Origin: an uncultured Pseudobutyrivibrio sp.
GTDB taxonomy: Bacteria; Bacillota; Clostridia; Lachnospirales; Lachnospiraceae
DNA length: 62,075 bases
Assembly (NCBI GenBank): GCA_946403965.1
Contig: CAMJBT010000010.1
Span: forward strand, 1 to 62,075
Reading direction: 5' to 3'
The notes beneath the pieces were generated by a model. It was not told where the DNA came from and did not search any database. It saw only the letters and a program-made list of their open reading frames with translations. A program made the translations under genes and the position numbers. This document shows, in pieces, positions 17,069 through 26,848 of this stretch; position 1 is the stretch's first letter; each line of letters starts with the position of its first letter.

Positions 17069-19337
17069 TGTAATCTTCCTTAATTTTCTTATAAAATACG
17101 AAATATAAAAAATACAATATCCATCCAAAAACAGATATCGATAGTCCCAATTTATATCCTGGAGTTATGTATTTAAATTCTATATTATGATTACCACTAG
17201 GAACTTTAATAATCATCATTCCACCTGAATTTATAATTTCAGTTTTCATCCCATCAACAAATGCACTCCATCCATCGTCATTAGGGACAGAAAAATATAC
17301 ATACTCATCCTTAGAATAATTTGTGCTGCATTTAAAACCTGTATGACTCTTTGTAAAATTACTAACAGCTCGTTGTGCTTTCTGCTCCACATATTCATGC
17401 ACAGGAACTGATACATCAATAACAGCTTCAGGCAGTTCACTTCTTAACGACTCTGTTTCCTCATTTTCCTCAACCACAGGCGCCACTAACAATGACACAC
17501 CTCGATCTACAACATCGATACTTCTCAATCTATTCATCGTAATGTAAGAATCCACTGCATATCCTATTGGACAAGCATCAACTTCTACCATGTAATATGA
17601 ATCTGCATCATTTGTATACTCAGCCAGTACAGTTCCCGCCACCATAGTATAATCTTTTGTAATAAAGTATTTCCCACCTAACAGTTCTGCAAGTCCCTTA
17701 ATTTGATTTTTATTAATTGCGCATACCGGGTCATAATAATCAAATAAATCCTCAAACTCTCTAATACTACTTGCATCCGTAGAACACTGGTTATTAAACC
17801 CTGCTAAATTATTCAACATAGAATCTAGGTTGTAGGTATCATTCAATCTATGCTGCTCATCCGGCAGTTCAAATTGTTCTGCACTTTGAAAATTAGCCTT
17901 GTATTCATTTACAGGAACACCATGCTTGGTATAAATGTATATAGTAAAAAATGTAGTTCCAAAGGCAAAGGCTGATACTAAAGCTAGCATCGGCTTGAAT
18001 GGCTTTTCAAAACGAGTACTAAGGAAATATGTTACAAGTAAACCAAGCCCAGCTATCATAATAAGTGTATAAAGTTTGTAATGACTGAAAACCAAATCTG
18101 GTTCATCAGCTGAAAAATCCACAAATTCCAACAACACAAAAAGAAAAGCAATTAATGTACCATAGCCTATAGCTCCTCCTAATATAGCTATTCTACAGTC
18201 TTCTAAATTATCAAGAACCTTGATACTAGCAAGTGCCATCATAAGCACAAGCATATACCACCATCTCATTTGAGATTCATTATACAAATAAAATGCCTCG
18301 CTCATAAATGGGAAAAAACAGCTACATATTAAAGCTATAAGTAGTTTGAACAGCCAATCTTTATTTTTCAACATATATGCAAAGACAAATACCATACCTA
18401 CCATTGGAAGGTACAAGCCTGAGCTATAAAATTTCTGAAGATACACACTGCTTAGAGAAGTCATTGCCTCTCCTGGAAGAAGCATTGATTTAAACAAATA
18501 CAATAAAAATCGAGGCTGCCATTCTAATATTTTTTCAAGATAAATATGTGTTCTTGCTCTTGGATTATCTGTAATAAATAGAATACTAGGAATAAACAGT
18601 ACAGCCGCCATACCATCTCCAAGCACTCCTGATATTATACACTTTCCTGTCCTTATCACAAATTCCTGTATAGATATTATTCCTACAAATCTAAATACAA
18701 AATATATAATACAAAAAATGACTTCTCCAATAAAAAAGAAGTAATTTAAAAAGCAATTAACAAATACCGCAAATACAAATAATCTATAATCCTTTTTCTC
18801 ATGTATCAACTCTATACCTATTAATAATAATGGGAATAAAGCAACTACATCATGAAAATGATAGAAAATAAGATTTATAGATGAATACCCTGAAAAAGCA
18901 TACAGAATAGCTCCTACCATTGCCCATCTGGTATCTTTTACAAATCTTTTTAAATATATGTATGCAAATAATCCTGCACAGGCATATTTAAGCATATATA
19001 CCCAGCCTACAATATAGGGAAATGCATTAGCTGGGAAAAGCATGGTCAACCAGAAAAATGGACTACCTAAGCAATAAAAGCTGTAAGCATTCAATGTAGA
19101 TGAACCCAAATCTACATCCCAACTAAACCCACTAAGACCACCATTCAAAATAGCCTTATGGGCCGATATGGTAAAAGGTATCTGCTGATCATTGAAATCA
19201 TTTGTAATTACAAGGAACCCATCACCCTTCCAAATAAAATATATAAATGATAAAAATGCTATTGCAAAGCAAATAAGAAAGGTGAATACTTTCTCTCTAA
19301 ATTCTTTTTTATTTTCAACAGTAAACAATTTTCCCAT
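17061..19337 (-). CDS. YfhO-family membrane glycosyltransferase
   Basis: The 758 residues match the YfhO family in length and layout: about 12 membrane segments, the first extracytoplasmic loop KGDGFLVITNDFNDQQIPF (acidic catalytic-type loop), the ALNGG..SWDVDLGSST region, then a C-terminal beta-rich extracytoplasmic domain and a final helix. YfhO proteins in Firmicutes are GT-C enzymes thought to use undecaprenyl-phosphate sugars to decorate teichoic acids or other polymers outside the membrane. A 28-base gap separates it from the Wzy-like gene upstream, and it overlaps the sialyltransferase-like gene downstream. Confidence 0.8.
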   Translation of the reverse strand: MGKLFTVENKKEFREKVFTFLICFAIAFLSFIYFIWKGDGFLVITNDFNDQQIPFTISAHKAILNGGLSGFSWDVDLGSSTLNAYSFYCLGSPFFWLTMLFPANAFPYIVGWVYMLKYACAGLFAYIYLKRFVKDTRWAMVGAILYAFSGYSSINLIFYHFHDVVALFPLLLIGIELIHEKKDYRLFVFAVFVNCFLNYFFFIGEVIFCIIYFVFRFVGIISIQEFVIRTGKCIISGVLGDGMAAVLFIPSILFITDNPRARTHIYLEKILEWQPRFLLYLFKSMLLPGEAMTSLSSVYLQKFYSSGLYLPMVGMVFVFAYMLKNKDWLFKLLIALICSCFFPFMSEAFYLYNESQMRWWYMLVLMMALASIKVLDNLEDCRIAILGGAIGYGTLIAFLFVLLEFVDFSADEPDLVFSHYKLYTLIMIAGLGLLVTYFLSTRFEKPFKPMLALVSAFAFGTTFFTIYIYTKHGVPVNEYKANFQSAEQFELPDEQHRLNDTYNLDSMLNNLAGFNNQCSTDASSIREFEDLFDYYDPVCAINKNQIKGLAELLGGKYFITKDYTMVAGTVLAEYTNDADSYYMVEVDACPIGYAVDSYITMNRLRSIDVVDRGVSLLVAPVVEENEETESLRSELPEAVIDVSVPVHEYVEQKAQRAVSNFTKSHTGFKCSTNYSKDEYVYFSVPNDDGWSAFVDGMKTEIINSGGMMIIKVPSGNHNIEFKYITPGYKLGLSISVFGWILYFLYFVFYKKIKEDYNE

Positions 19338-19365
19338 TAACTAATATACTCCCCTATAAGGATTT

Positions 19366-20580
19366 CTATTTGGATTTTCCCCAATTGTCCCCTTTTAGAT
19401 TAGCACTTATCATTGCTGCTAAAACAAGACCCGCATTCCAAAGATAAGTGTTTGTCTTTGCCAAGAATTCATAACTATAAAAAACATTTAGTATAACAAA
19501 GGCTGGCAACAATAATGCTTTTATTTCAACGGACACTTTCTTGTTAATTGCAAGTTTAATAGCATTAACCACCGTACATACTTTGAAGGCATATATCACC
19601 GCAAAACAAACAATACCGTAGTCTCTGCCAAAATCTAGCCACAAGTTAAAACTGGTATTTATACCATTAGAAGTAATATATGAAGGGTTGTGCCAGTTAA
19701 TGAACAGAAGCTTGAACATCTCCTTCATATTCATAAACTTTACACTTTTAAACAATCCCCCATCAATCCCCCAAAAGCTGGTATAATATTTTGTTTTTAT
19801 ATTCAAAACGTCTAATTTAAATGCAATTGCACATAAGATGGCTATGGCTAAAAATATTAAGGCTGATATAATTCCAGAATTAACTTGATTATGTATCTTG
19901 GAATTGACTAGTTTGTTTATTAGTAGCGCTAATAATACTACAAACTCCAACACCAATATATAAGTATTGTACCTTCCCTGGTATTTAATCATTACTGGCT
20001 GGATTACAATTGCTGCAATAATCAATGCAACAGATATCACTTTATGCTTTTTAATAGTAATCACAGACCATATAAGTGAGGCACTGATTCCCAAAAAGAA
20101 AAATTCAACTAACTGCATATTCATAAGTTCGGGATTAGCTTGCTTCAACCCCCAATATGTACCTACAGTACCACTTTTCCTTGATAATACTATAGACATG
20201 ATACCATATATACCCAAGCCTATGAACAACGCAAAATAAAGTAGTGTAGTAGTATTTCTACCATCATGTTTTCTTACTACCAATAGCCCAACTATATATG
20301 CCAAAACAGGCACCATTATATCTATAGTATGTGTATCTGATAGCCCTCTAAGAAAGAAGTTTGAATAAACAACTAATATCAGGGCTTGTGTTAAAAATAT
20401 TAACGCCGTATCATAACATATTCTTTTATATATGATAATACCAGTTGTAATTAGTACTATACTAATCATAATAAAAACGTTCTGATTAATATTTTCGCAG
20501 AAAACACCATATACTAAAAACAGTATTATACTAATCACCGTATATGCTTTATTAATTATCTCATTACTAGGATTCTTCAT
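19366..20580 (-). CDS. O-antigen polymerase-like membrane protein (Wzy-like) 1
   Basis: The 404-residue protein has 11-12 membrane segments, a long periplasmic-type loop between the last helices and the motif NLWLDFGRDYGIV in the position where Wzy/WaaL proteins carry conserved residues. It is probably a paralogue of the next gene upstream, which has DMWLDYGNHYGLPV at the same place; the two overlap by 14 bases. Polymerases of this kind join lipid-linked repeat units outside the membrane. Two adjacent copies could use different linkages or substrates. Confidence 0.65.
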   Translation of the reverse strand: MKNPSNEIINKAYTVISIILFLVYGVFCENINQNVFIMISIVLITTGIIIYKRICYDTALIFLTQALILVVYSNFFLRGLSDTHTIDIMVPVLAYIVGLLVVRKHDGRNTTTLLYFALFIGLGIYGIMSIVLSRKSGTVGTYWGLKQANPELMNMQLVEFFFLGISASLIWSVITIKKHKVISVALIIAAIVIQPVMIKYQGRYNTYILVLEFVVLLALLINKLVNSKIHNQVNSGIISALIFLAIAILCAIAFKLDVLNIKTKYYTSFWGIDGGLFKSVKFMNMKEMFKLLFINWHNPSYITSNGINTSFNLWLDFGRDYGIVCFAVIYAFKVCTVVNAIKLAINKKVSVEIKALLLPAFVILNVFYSYEFLAKTNTYLWNAGLVLAAMISANLKGDNWGKSK

Positions 20581-21820
20581 TTATATAGTTAATTCCTATT
20601 CCTTCGAAATGTGTAATAACTGGTCCGTCACTCTTTTTCATCTCGACCATTCCTCTTATAATACCGGCTAAAAATAATCCATAGCACAAGTATAGCCTGA
20701 TAGAAAAAGCAGCACCTTCAATAATATAGTTCAAATTCAAAAGAACAAAGCCTGGAACTATTAGATATTTCATTCCAATACCTTTTTCTTTTATGAAACA
20801 CAACTTAACAGTATCAATTACTGTCAGTATCAGGTAGCAAACCAAACAAGCCAGCACAGGTAATCCATAATGATTACCATAATCTAGCCACATATCATGG
20901 CTACCTATTGTTGAAACTTCATTATAACCTCCTAATGGATAATTCTTTAAGTTCTTTAAGATGTCTATTGTTGAAGTGACTCTTATATTCTTTAAAATTC
21001 CACCGTCTCTTGCCAAGAAAGATGCTTTATATAAATCACCAATCCCCAAAATATTTAGACTTACCACTAATACGATTAGCATTGCTATTGCAAATATAAA
21101 GCCAATCACTTTTAGCAGTTTCATTATTCTTTCTCTATTGCCACTATCAATATAATACATTGCAACCACAATAATTATTCCAGCAAAAACTGCCACTAAA
21201 CTAAATCGTCCTTGATGATAAATCATCATTCCAAAAATTAAAATATTTAAAAAGGTAATAACTATAAAATACTTAGGACGCTTTCTTCTATGAAAAAAAG
21301 CATACGCTAAAGCACCTTCCACCAGAGTAAAAAACATTTCAGCACTGCTTCGCGAAAAGCTATCATCATTCCAAAACCGATAAAATAACGATATCCAATC
21401 ACTACCTCGAACGTAGGTATAAAATATATCGCCAAGGCATAAAAATGTCATTGCAAAACCAACTACATTGTATGCAAAAAAAACACGCTGATTGACTCCT
21501 TCTTTTTTATAAGTAACAAGCTTTCCCAACAAATATGGAATAACCAATATCCAAGCGAAGGAAACATCATATTTAGCATAGTTTATATTATCCTTCACTG
21601 CCACCAATAAAAAAGCCTCAAACAAAAATAGCAGTTTTAAATCAAACTCTATATGACCAGTTATAGCTACGCCAATTACCAGCACAACTGCCATCATTAT
21701 TCCCACAGCAAACCACTGCTCGTATGTAATAGCTGTAAGCACAAACGAAAACGTAAACACACACGCCATCAACAATATAAACCAATAATCATAGAGTTTT
21801 TCTCTAATATTCATAAACAA
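20567..21820 (-). CDS. O-antigen polymerase-like membrane protein (Wzy-like) 2
   Basis: The 417-residue polytopic protein has about 11 membrane helices and the motif SHDMWLDYGNHYGLPV before the final helices. It shares this motif and the overall plan with its downstream neighbour, so a tandem duplication is likely. A polar loop at about residues 275-315 (LARDGGILKNIRVTSTID, LGGYNE) matches a similar loop in the neighbour (WGIDGGLFKSVKFMNMKE). Function as a repeat-unit polymerase is inferred. Confidence 0.65.
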   Translation of the reverse strand: MFMNIREKLYDYWFILLMACVFTFSFVLTAITYEQWFAVGIMMAVVLVIGVAITGHIEFDLKLLFLFEAFLLVAVKDNINYAKYDVSFAWILVIPYLLGKLVTYKKEGVNQRVFFAYNVVGFAMTFLCLGDIFYTYVRGSDWISLFYRFWNDDSFSRSSAEMFFTLVEGALAYAFFHRRKRPKYFIVITFLNILIFGMMIYHQGRFSLVAVFAGIIIVVAMYYIDSGNRERIMKLLKVIGFIFAIAMLIVLVVSLNILGIGDLYKASFLARDGGILKNIRVTSTIDILKNLKNYPLGGYNEVSTIGSHDMWLDYGNHYGLPVLACLVCYLILTVIDTVKLCFIKEKGIGMKYLIVPGFVLLNLNYIIEGAAFSIRLYLCYGLFLAGIIRGMVEMKKSDGPVITHFEGIGINYINEES

Positions 21821-21825
21821 AATTC

Positions 21826-23490
21826 CTATTCTCTAATCGAATAAATCTTTATGCCATCGTATTCATCCACCTGCTCAAACTGTGCATCTGGATGACGTTT
21901 TTCAATGTATGTCACGAATTTCTCTGGAAGCTCTCTAGTGCAGAAATACACATTGTCCTTCAAAAAATCGCTGCTGTAAAAACCATCTGTGAAATCATTT
22001 TCTTCAAGCTGGTCCCAATACTCTGGTGTATTAAACTGCCAGCCTCCCCACAGAGCCAAATTGCAAGGCATTACATCAGTATATGTCAAAAATGGATCCA
22101 CAGGAAGAGATAAATCAAAATCGTACACGTAAAAATTCTTTTGATTGGCAATGGCATATCTATCAAGGCTCTTTGCCTGACTGATATCCTTGCCTCGATT
22201 CACGTCGTTACAAACTGCATAGGTGTACTTTATCACATTTGCTTCTGGAAACTTTGTGTAAAGAAGCAGTGGACAGATAGCTATCACAATTGGATAAGCA
22301 AGCCCAAATGCAGCATGTCCTAAATCTGTCAATGCATCCATCAAGATCATCACTGATGGTATCAGATACACATATATCAATGCCTGATACACTCTAAGTG
22401 GAAATCTTCCCTGAAGCAAAAAGTATGCTGATGCAACCACGAACATGGCTGTAAGCAGATCAGCTGCAGCAAGTCGTTTGTCTGCTTTTCTTTTAATCAG
22501 GATAATGAGATTTCCTAATGCTATTGCAAAAATCAACATACCAGTCTGAATATTTGACATGGTATTTGATTTGATAATTTCCTTTGCTTTCTGAACTCTG
22601 TCAGAAAATGTCACACCACCATCTCCATAAGCAGCATTAAGCTTGTCAAAATTTTCGACGGTGACATTTTCATCCATAAAATACCAATCCTCGGCAAGGT
22701 CAAATAATGTGTCATCCCAGCCTACAGCCTGGTAAACATCTTCGTTGCCTTCGTATGGAAGATGTGGATAATCATTCCATGTTCCAGCGCTTTTGTAGTA
22801 TTTATTGAAATCAGAAACACCTGTGATATGTTCATAGGCTGAGTTAGTAACAAATGCTATAACAAACAGTGCTATAAGAGTCACACCTGTTTTGATTACT
22901 CGTGATTTGCTGCTAAAGAAATGAGTGAAGGCGACGATGCAAAGGCCACTTAAAGCCACCAGCCCCATCTGCTTTCTCATCTCGTATGATACCACCATCG
23001 CCACACAAGATAACACAAACCAGATATTGAGTGTCTCATCTTCCTGCAGTGCCATGTAGTACAAGCATACCGCTGCTGCACCTACGATTCCAGCAGAAAC
23101 AGTATACTGCAATGCTGTCACAAAATGAAACATCACAGTCAGCAGAATCACTGCAAAAGAAAATACGCCAAGATACCAATACTTCTTTGCAGATTTGACA
23201 AAGCCGGCACAAATGCTAATCAAGCCTACTGCAATGGCCGTCAGTTGCAACACTGTGTACCAGGCAATTCCATCATAAATCTTGTAAAAGAACGCTATGA
23301 GGCCATACCACAAAAATCCGCCAAACACGGAACCTATTTCCTTGTGGCCTGTCATATATCCAGCTGTGAAATACATCAATGTTCTATCGTCGTTGTTCTG
23401 GAAGCATATTGGGCACTTCCACCATATTACGGCAAGCATGGCTGCCACAACCAGTGTAGATAGAGCTATGACTCTTTTTTCTGTATGCAT
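21826..23490 (-). CDS. Large polytopic membrane protein, GT-C-like
   Basis: The protein has 554 residues and about 11 membrane helices. The first loop, CFQNNDDRTLMYFTAGYMTG, contains adjacent Asp residues soon after the first helix, as in GT-C enzymes that use lipid-phosphate sugars. The C-terminal 130 residues form a soluble domain (VYDFDLSLPVDPFLTYTD ... GYKIYSIRE-type ending). I do not recognise a named family. It is five bases upstream of the Wzy-like gene and probably co-transcribed. Confidence 0.6.
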   Translation of the reverse strand: MHTEKRVIALSTLVVAAMLAVIWWKCPICFQNNDDRTLMYFTAGYMTGHKEIGSVFGGFLWYGLIAFFYKIYDGIAWYTVLQLTAIAVGLISICAGFVKSAKKYWYLGVFSFAVILLTVMFHFVTALQYTVSAGIVGAAAVCLYYMALQEDETLNIWFVLSCVAMVVSYEMRKQMGLVALSGLCIVAFTHFFSSKSRVIKTGVTLIALFVIAFVTNSAYEHITGVSDFNKYYKSAGTWNDYPHLPYEGNEDVYQAVGWDDTLFDLAEDWYFMDENVTVENFDKLNAAYGDGGVTFSDRVQKAKEIIKSNTMSNIQTGMLIFAIALGNLIILIKRKADKRLAAADLLTAMFVVASAYFLLQGRFPLRVYQALIYVYLIPSVMILMDALTDLGHAAFGLAYPIVIAICPLLLYTKFPEANVIKYTYAVCNDVNRGKDISQAKSLDRYAIANQKNFYVYDFDLSLPVDPFLTYTDVMPCNLALWGGWQFNTPEYWDQLEENDFTDGFYSSDFLKDNVYFCTRELPEKFVTYIEKRHPDAQFEQVDEYDGIKIYSIRE

Positions 23491-23646
23491 TATAATTTTC
23501 CCTTAATAATTATTACTTCTTACTGACCAAACAATGAAATTGTCAGCGAGAATCTATATATACTTGTATGATATTTACCCACAAGGGTTCTTGCTAAAAA
23601 AGCTTGCTCTCTAGAAATCCTAAGTTCTAACAATTCTAAGATATCA

Positions 23647-25110
23647 CTATTGAGCATTATCATATATTAACTGAATCGACTTCTTGCCATAATACACATT
23701 TGGCATAATAAATTCCTTGTCGTATACTGTGTCAAATTTCACAGCATACACATCTCCATCAGTGAGACCCATATACAGGAAGTATGGCGACCAGGTAATT
23801 TCCGCCGGTCTATGAATCACCACATCATCTTCTTTTGAATTTTCAATCTCTGTGATTACTCCATCCCAGAAATGATAACTATCTTTGATAAGCTGACGCT
23901 TGGCGATGATATCGTACTGAACCACAGTCTGATATCTGCCTGTGACGATAAGTGCTGCGGTGCCAAGCACTATTATGGCTGCTGAAGCAGCTACTGCTAT
24001 CTTTCTATTTAGGCTAAGATTCAGCTTGTTTGAAATCCATCCGCCTAAGCCTAGTGCTGTGACACAAATTCCAACCTCGATAATAAAATCCAGTAAGTAC
24101 TGCATTCTAATATCAAGATATGAAGTGGCCATTGCACGTCCATAAACATATGGGAACAATGTGCCAAAGGCAACAAAGCACAATAATACTACTCTTAAAA
24201 CTATTTTTCCAATATTCTTATCTGTCCCTGTTTTTAGTCCTAGGATAAATATTAGTGCAAACAGCATGAGCGCCAATGGATGATTGCGAAGTATATCGTA
24301 TATACGAATCATTATATCATAGATGATCTGCCTCATTGCTGTGCCTACGTTTGGCTCAATTTCATATACAGCCTGACGAGCGAAGTTGCCCGGTGCAAAA
24401 ACTACGGTAATTCCTCCGATAATGAAGATTATCATTGGGGTAATTGCCTTGATAAGCTTGCTTTTATCCTTCAAATCCACCTTAGACATAAACAGTATGG
24501 TGTATAAATACAACAGGCCAATCGCCACATCCATAAATTCGTTTGTGGCTGGAATCAGTCCCGCCAAAATAGCGCACACATAAAACTTATTCTTTTCGGT
24601 GTCATAATACCTGATTGTGAAAGCCACTGTGAGGAGCAATAGCCCTAGTGGGATTGCATATGCAGTAGCACCTACATACCAGTTGTATGTTTCTGAATAA
24701 TAATAAGTGGTGTAGCAAACTGCAAGTGTCAAGAACACAGCAATCTTTGAAGCCTCATCCCTAATCATCTTCTTGTATATTATGTTCAATGAGTAATGAA
24801 GCATGATGAATGTCAAAGCGAACACCGCCATCATCCACACTCCATACACTCTTCCGAGATGTGTATGGGTATTAAGCGGATTGATCATCTTCTGAAAGAA
24901 AAATGTGAGCCATCTTCCACTGTGATATTTCCAATTCCACCAGCTATAGCCAGCTGCGTTAGCAAGCAGATTGTCTGAAATGGTGTTGCTCCCAAAAGCA
25001 AAATCATCTGATGCTGGCACGGAATTCAGCAACGAAAATATAATAGGTAAAAATATGGCTGAATATAAAATTCCAAGTATTAGGTTTATAGATAATTTTT
25101 TCTTTTCCAT
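23647..25110 (-). CDS. DUF6056-like polytopic membrane protein
   Basis: This protein of 487 residues has about 10-11 helices. The first loop is NSVPASDDFAFGSNTISDN, with two Asp soon after helix 1, then WWNWKYHSGRWLTFFFQKMI, which fits the DUF6056 group. Also seen: YNWYVGATAYAIPLGLLL and FAPGNFARQA. The start is ATG 25108-25110 with GAGGAAGA just upstream; a longer frame to 25143 lacks a site. These proteins are probably GT-C transferases or transporters of cell-surface glycans. The 156 bases downstream (23491-23646) contain degenerate copies of the intergenic palindrome family and no gene. Confidence 0.65.
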   Translation of the reverse strand: MEKKKLSINLILGILYSAIFLPIIFSLLNSVPASDDFAFGSNTISDNLLANAAGYSWWNWKYHSGRWLTFFFQKMINPLNTHTHLGRVYGVWMMAVFALTFIMLHYSLNIIYKKMIRDEASKIAVFLTLAVCYTTYYYSETYNWYVGATAYAIPLGLLLLTVAFTIRYYDTEKNKFYVCAILAGLIPATNEFMDVAIGLLYLYTILFMSKVDLKDKSKLIKAITPMIIFIIGGITVVFAPGNFARQAVYEIEPNVGTAMRQIIYDIMIRIYDILRNHPLALMLFALIFILGLKTGTDKNIGKIVLRVVLLCFVAFGTLFPYVYGRAMATSYLDIRMQYLLDFIIEVGICVTALGLGGWISNKLNLSLNRKIAVAASAAIIVLGTAALIVTGRYQTVVQYDIIAKRQLIKDSYHFWDGVITEIENSKEDDVVIHRPAEITWSPYFLYMGLTDGDVYAVKFDTVYDKEFIMPNVYYGKKSIQLIYDNAQ

Positions 25111-25201
25111 TCTTCCTCTGTGTGTGTTTATGTACCCTCCCACAGCGCAATAATGAATCGCTGACAGGAGGCTTGGTTTGATCTTCTACGTGAATTTCTT
25201 T

Positions 25202-26848
25202 TTATCTCAACTTATATATCCTGGTATTCGCAAAAGTCTCAATAAGCTCTGCATCGCTATTCATCATGAAATCATCTACCTCTTCACCAATTCTGGTGCA
25301 GACGTATTTCGATTTCAAGCTGTCCAGATTTTCCATGACATAGCTATCGTCGCAATCATTTATGCCAAAGCCAGCTGGCAATGCATAAAGATCATCAAAT
25401 GCCATGGAAAGTGTGTATATTGCTGTGTTGTCCCATCTATCATCTGATATTGGCATCAGCTCTGTCAGACGCTTTTGCTCTGTTTCATAACTGGCCACCT
25501 GATTTTCATACATCGGATATATCTTGTTGTAAAAATCGTCCTTTGAAAACCAAGACAAGTATAGCACTAATAATATGGATATGATTGCTACAGTTCGCTT
25601 GTCTATCAGGTAATTTACTAGCATAATGCCAACAATTGCGCATGCCATCAAATGTCTGGAGCCTTCTTTTGCATTGTATAGAAGCCACATGGCTGCCACC
25701 AGCATCAGGCCTACTGCCAGAATCACCAAGTAGATATTGTTGAGTCCGGTGCGAATCATTCTACTGGTATCTTTATCTGTTACATCTGAAGTGGTTTCAT
25801 ATTCTGAATGGCTATTGCTGCCAGCACCTGCATAGGCTGTGTTTTTATTACAAGCTCTATGCAAATATATTAGTGCGCCAAGCACCACAAAAAACACAAT
25901 ATACCATGTGCCTCTCATGCTGTCTCTAGTAGCTGCGCTAATCATATATTCAATAGTTTCTTTGCCAGAAAGCAGGATTAGCTTTATTGCATGCTTTGGA
26001 TTGAGCAAGCTCTCCGTATTTACGATATCTGTAAAGTACACTGCTGCAAAGAAATGCTTTTGAAAGGCAAAGGCTACGGCTGATGAAAGCATTACAATCA
26101 TTTGAAGAATTGCTTCTTTACATGTCAACGCCTTCAATGCATTTTTAAAGCTATTTTTTGATGTGTTGCCAGTTGCATTTCCCAGCAATTCATCATTGAG
26201 CATTCTATTGCTTGCCAGAACATACAAAATAATCAATCCAAGCGCTGCATAATATCCTCTGATTAATGTGAGACATGCCATTGCAACATTGCAGATTATA
26301 ATTGCGTATGGTCTTTGTTCCCTCACATATTTGATTAATAAAGTGAAGAACAAAAAAACTAAAAAGGTGATGTATGATTCTGGTGTCCCAGAAAAAATAT
26401 ATCTTGCATTACATGAAAAAGCTGTCCAAATGACACCTGCCATAAAAAGCTGCTTATAGTTTGGCTTTAATGCCAATGCAAACACTACAAACATCAAACA
26501 GTTTAAAACCATATTAAAAACCATTGGTGTGTTGTAGGTCCAGCCAAAAGCCTTCCCTACCAGGTAGAATGGAATCATGCTAGCAGGATTCCAGGCCCCA
26601 AATGTTCCAATCTCTGCTGTACTCTCGTTGAATCCAAAGTACCCCTGAGGCAGACCATACTGCAGCATGCCTTCCACATGCTTGTAGTAGCTTAGCTCAT
26701 CATTCCAACCCGAGCAAAAGATGGAATACTGACCCAGGCCGACGCCGTTTTTTAGCATATAAAGCCCACAGCCTACTAGAGGAATCAAAATCGCAACCAG
26801 CACCTTCACCCAGGCATTTTCTGCCATTCTCTTTATTCTAGCCGCCAT
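25202..26848 (-). CDS. Large polytopic membrane protein, GT-C-like
   Basis: The protein has 548 residues and about 12 helices. The first loop YSIFCSGWNDELSYYKHVEGM carries the acidic residues expected for a GT-C active site, followed by NPASMIPFYLVGKAFGW. A 30-residue hydrophilic stretch near residue 345 (NSHSEYETTSDVTDKDTS) probably faces the cytoplasm. It directly abuts the AAA/PD-(D/E)XK gene upstream, with no spacing. Family not identified; a role in the glycan pathway is inferred from its neighbours. Confidence 0.6.
   Translation of the reverse strand: MAARIKRMAENAWVKVLVAILIPLVGCGLYMLKNGVGLGQYSIFCSGWNDELSYYKHVEGMLQYGLPQGYFGFNESTAEIGTFGAWNPASMIPFYLVGKAFGWTYNTPMVFNMVLNCLMFVVFALALKPNYKQLFMAGVIWTAFSCNARYIFSGTPESYITFLVFLFFTLLIKYVREQRPYAIIICNVAMACLTLIRGYYAALGLIILYVLASNRMLNDELLGNATGNTSKNSFKNALKALTCKEAILQMIVMLSSAVAFAFQKHFFAAVYFTDIVNTESLLNPKHAIKLILLSGKETIEYMISAATRDSMRGTWYIVFFVVLGALIYLHRACNKNTAYAGAGSNSHSEYETTSDVTDKDTSRMIRTGLNNIYLVILAVGLMLVAAMWLLYNAKEGSRHLMACAIVGIMLVNYLIDKRTVAIISILLVLYLSWFSKDDFYNKIYPMYENQVASYETEQKRLTELMPISDDRWDNTAIYTLSMAFDDLYALPAGFGINDCDDSYVMENLDSLKSKYVCTRIGEEVDDFMMNSDAELIETFANTRIYKLR

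Noticed and set aside
23491-23646. Additional full palindrome of the TGACTTC family
   Set aside because: Fragments such as CCCACAAG and TTCTTGCTA are present, but no complete stem could be drawn.
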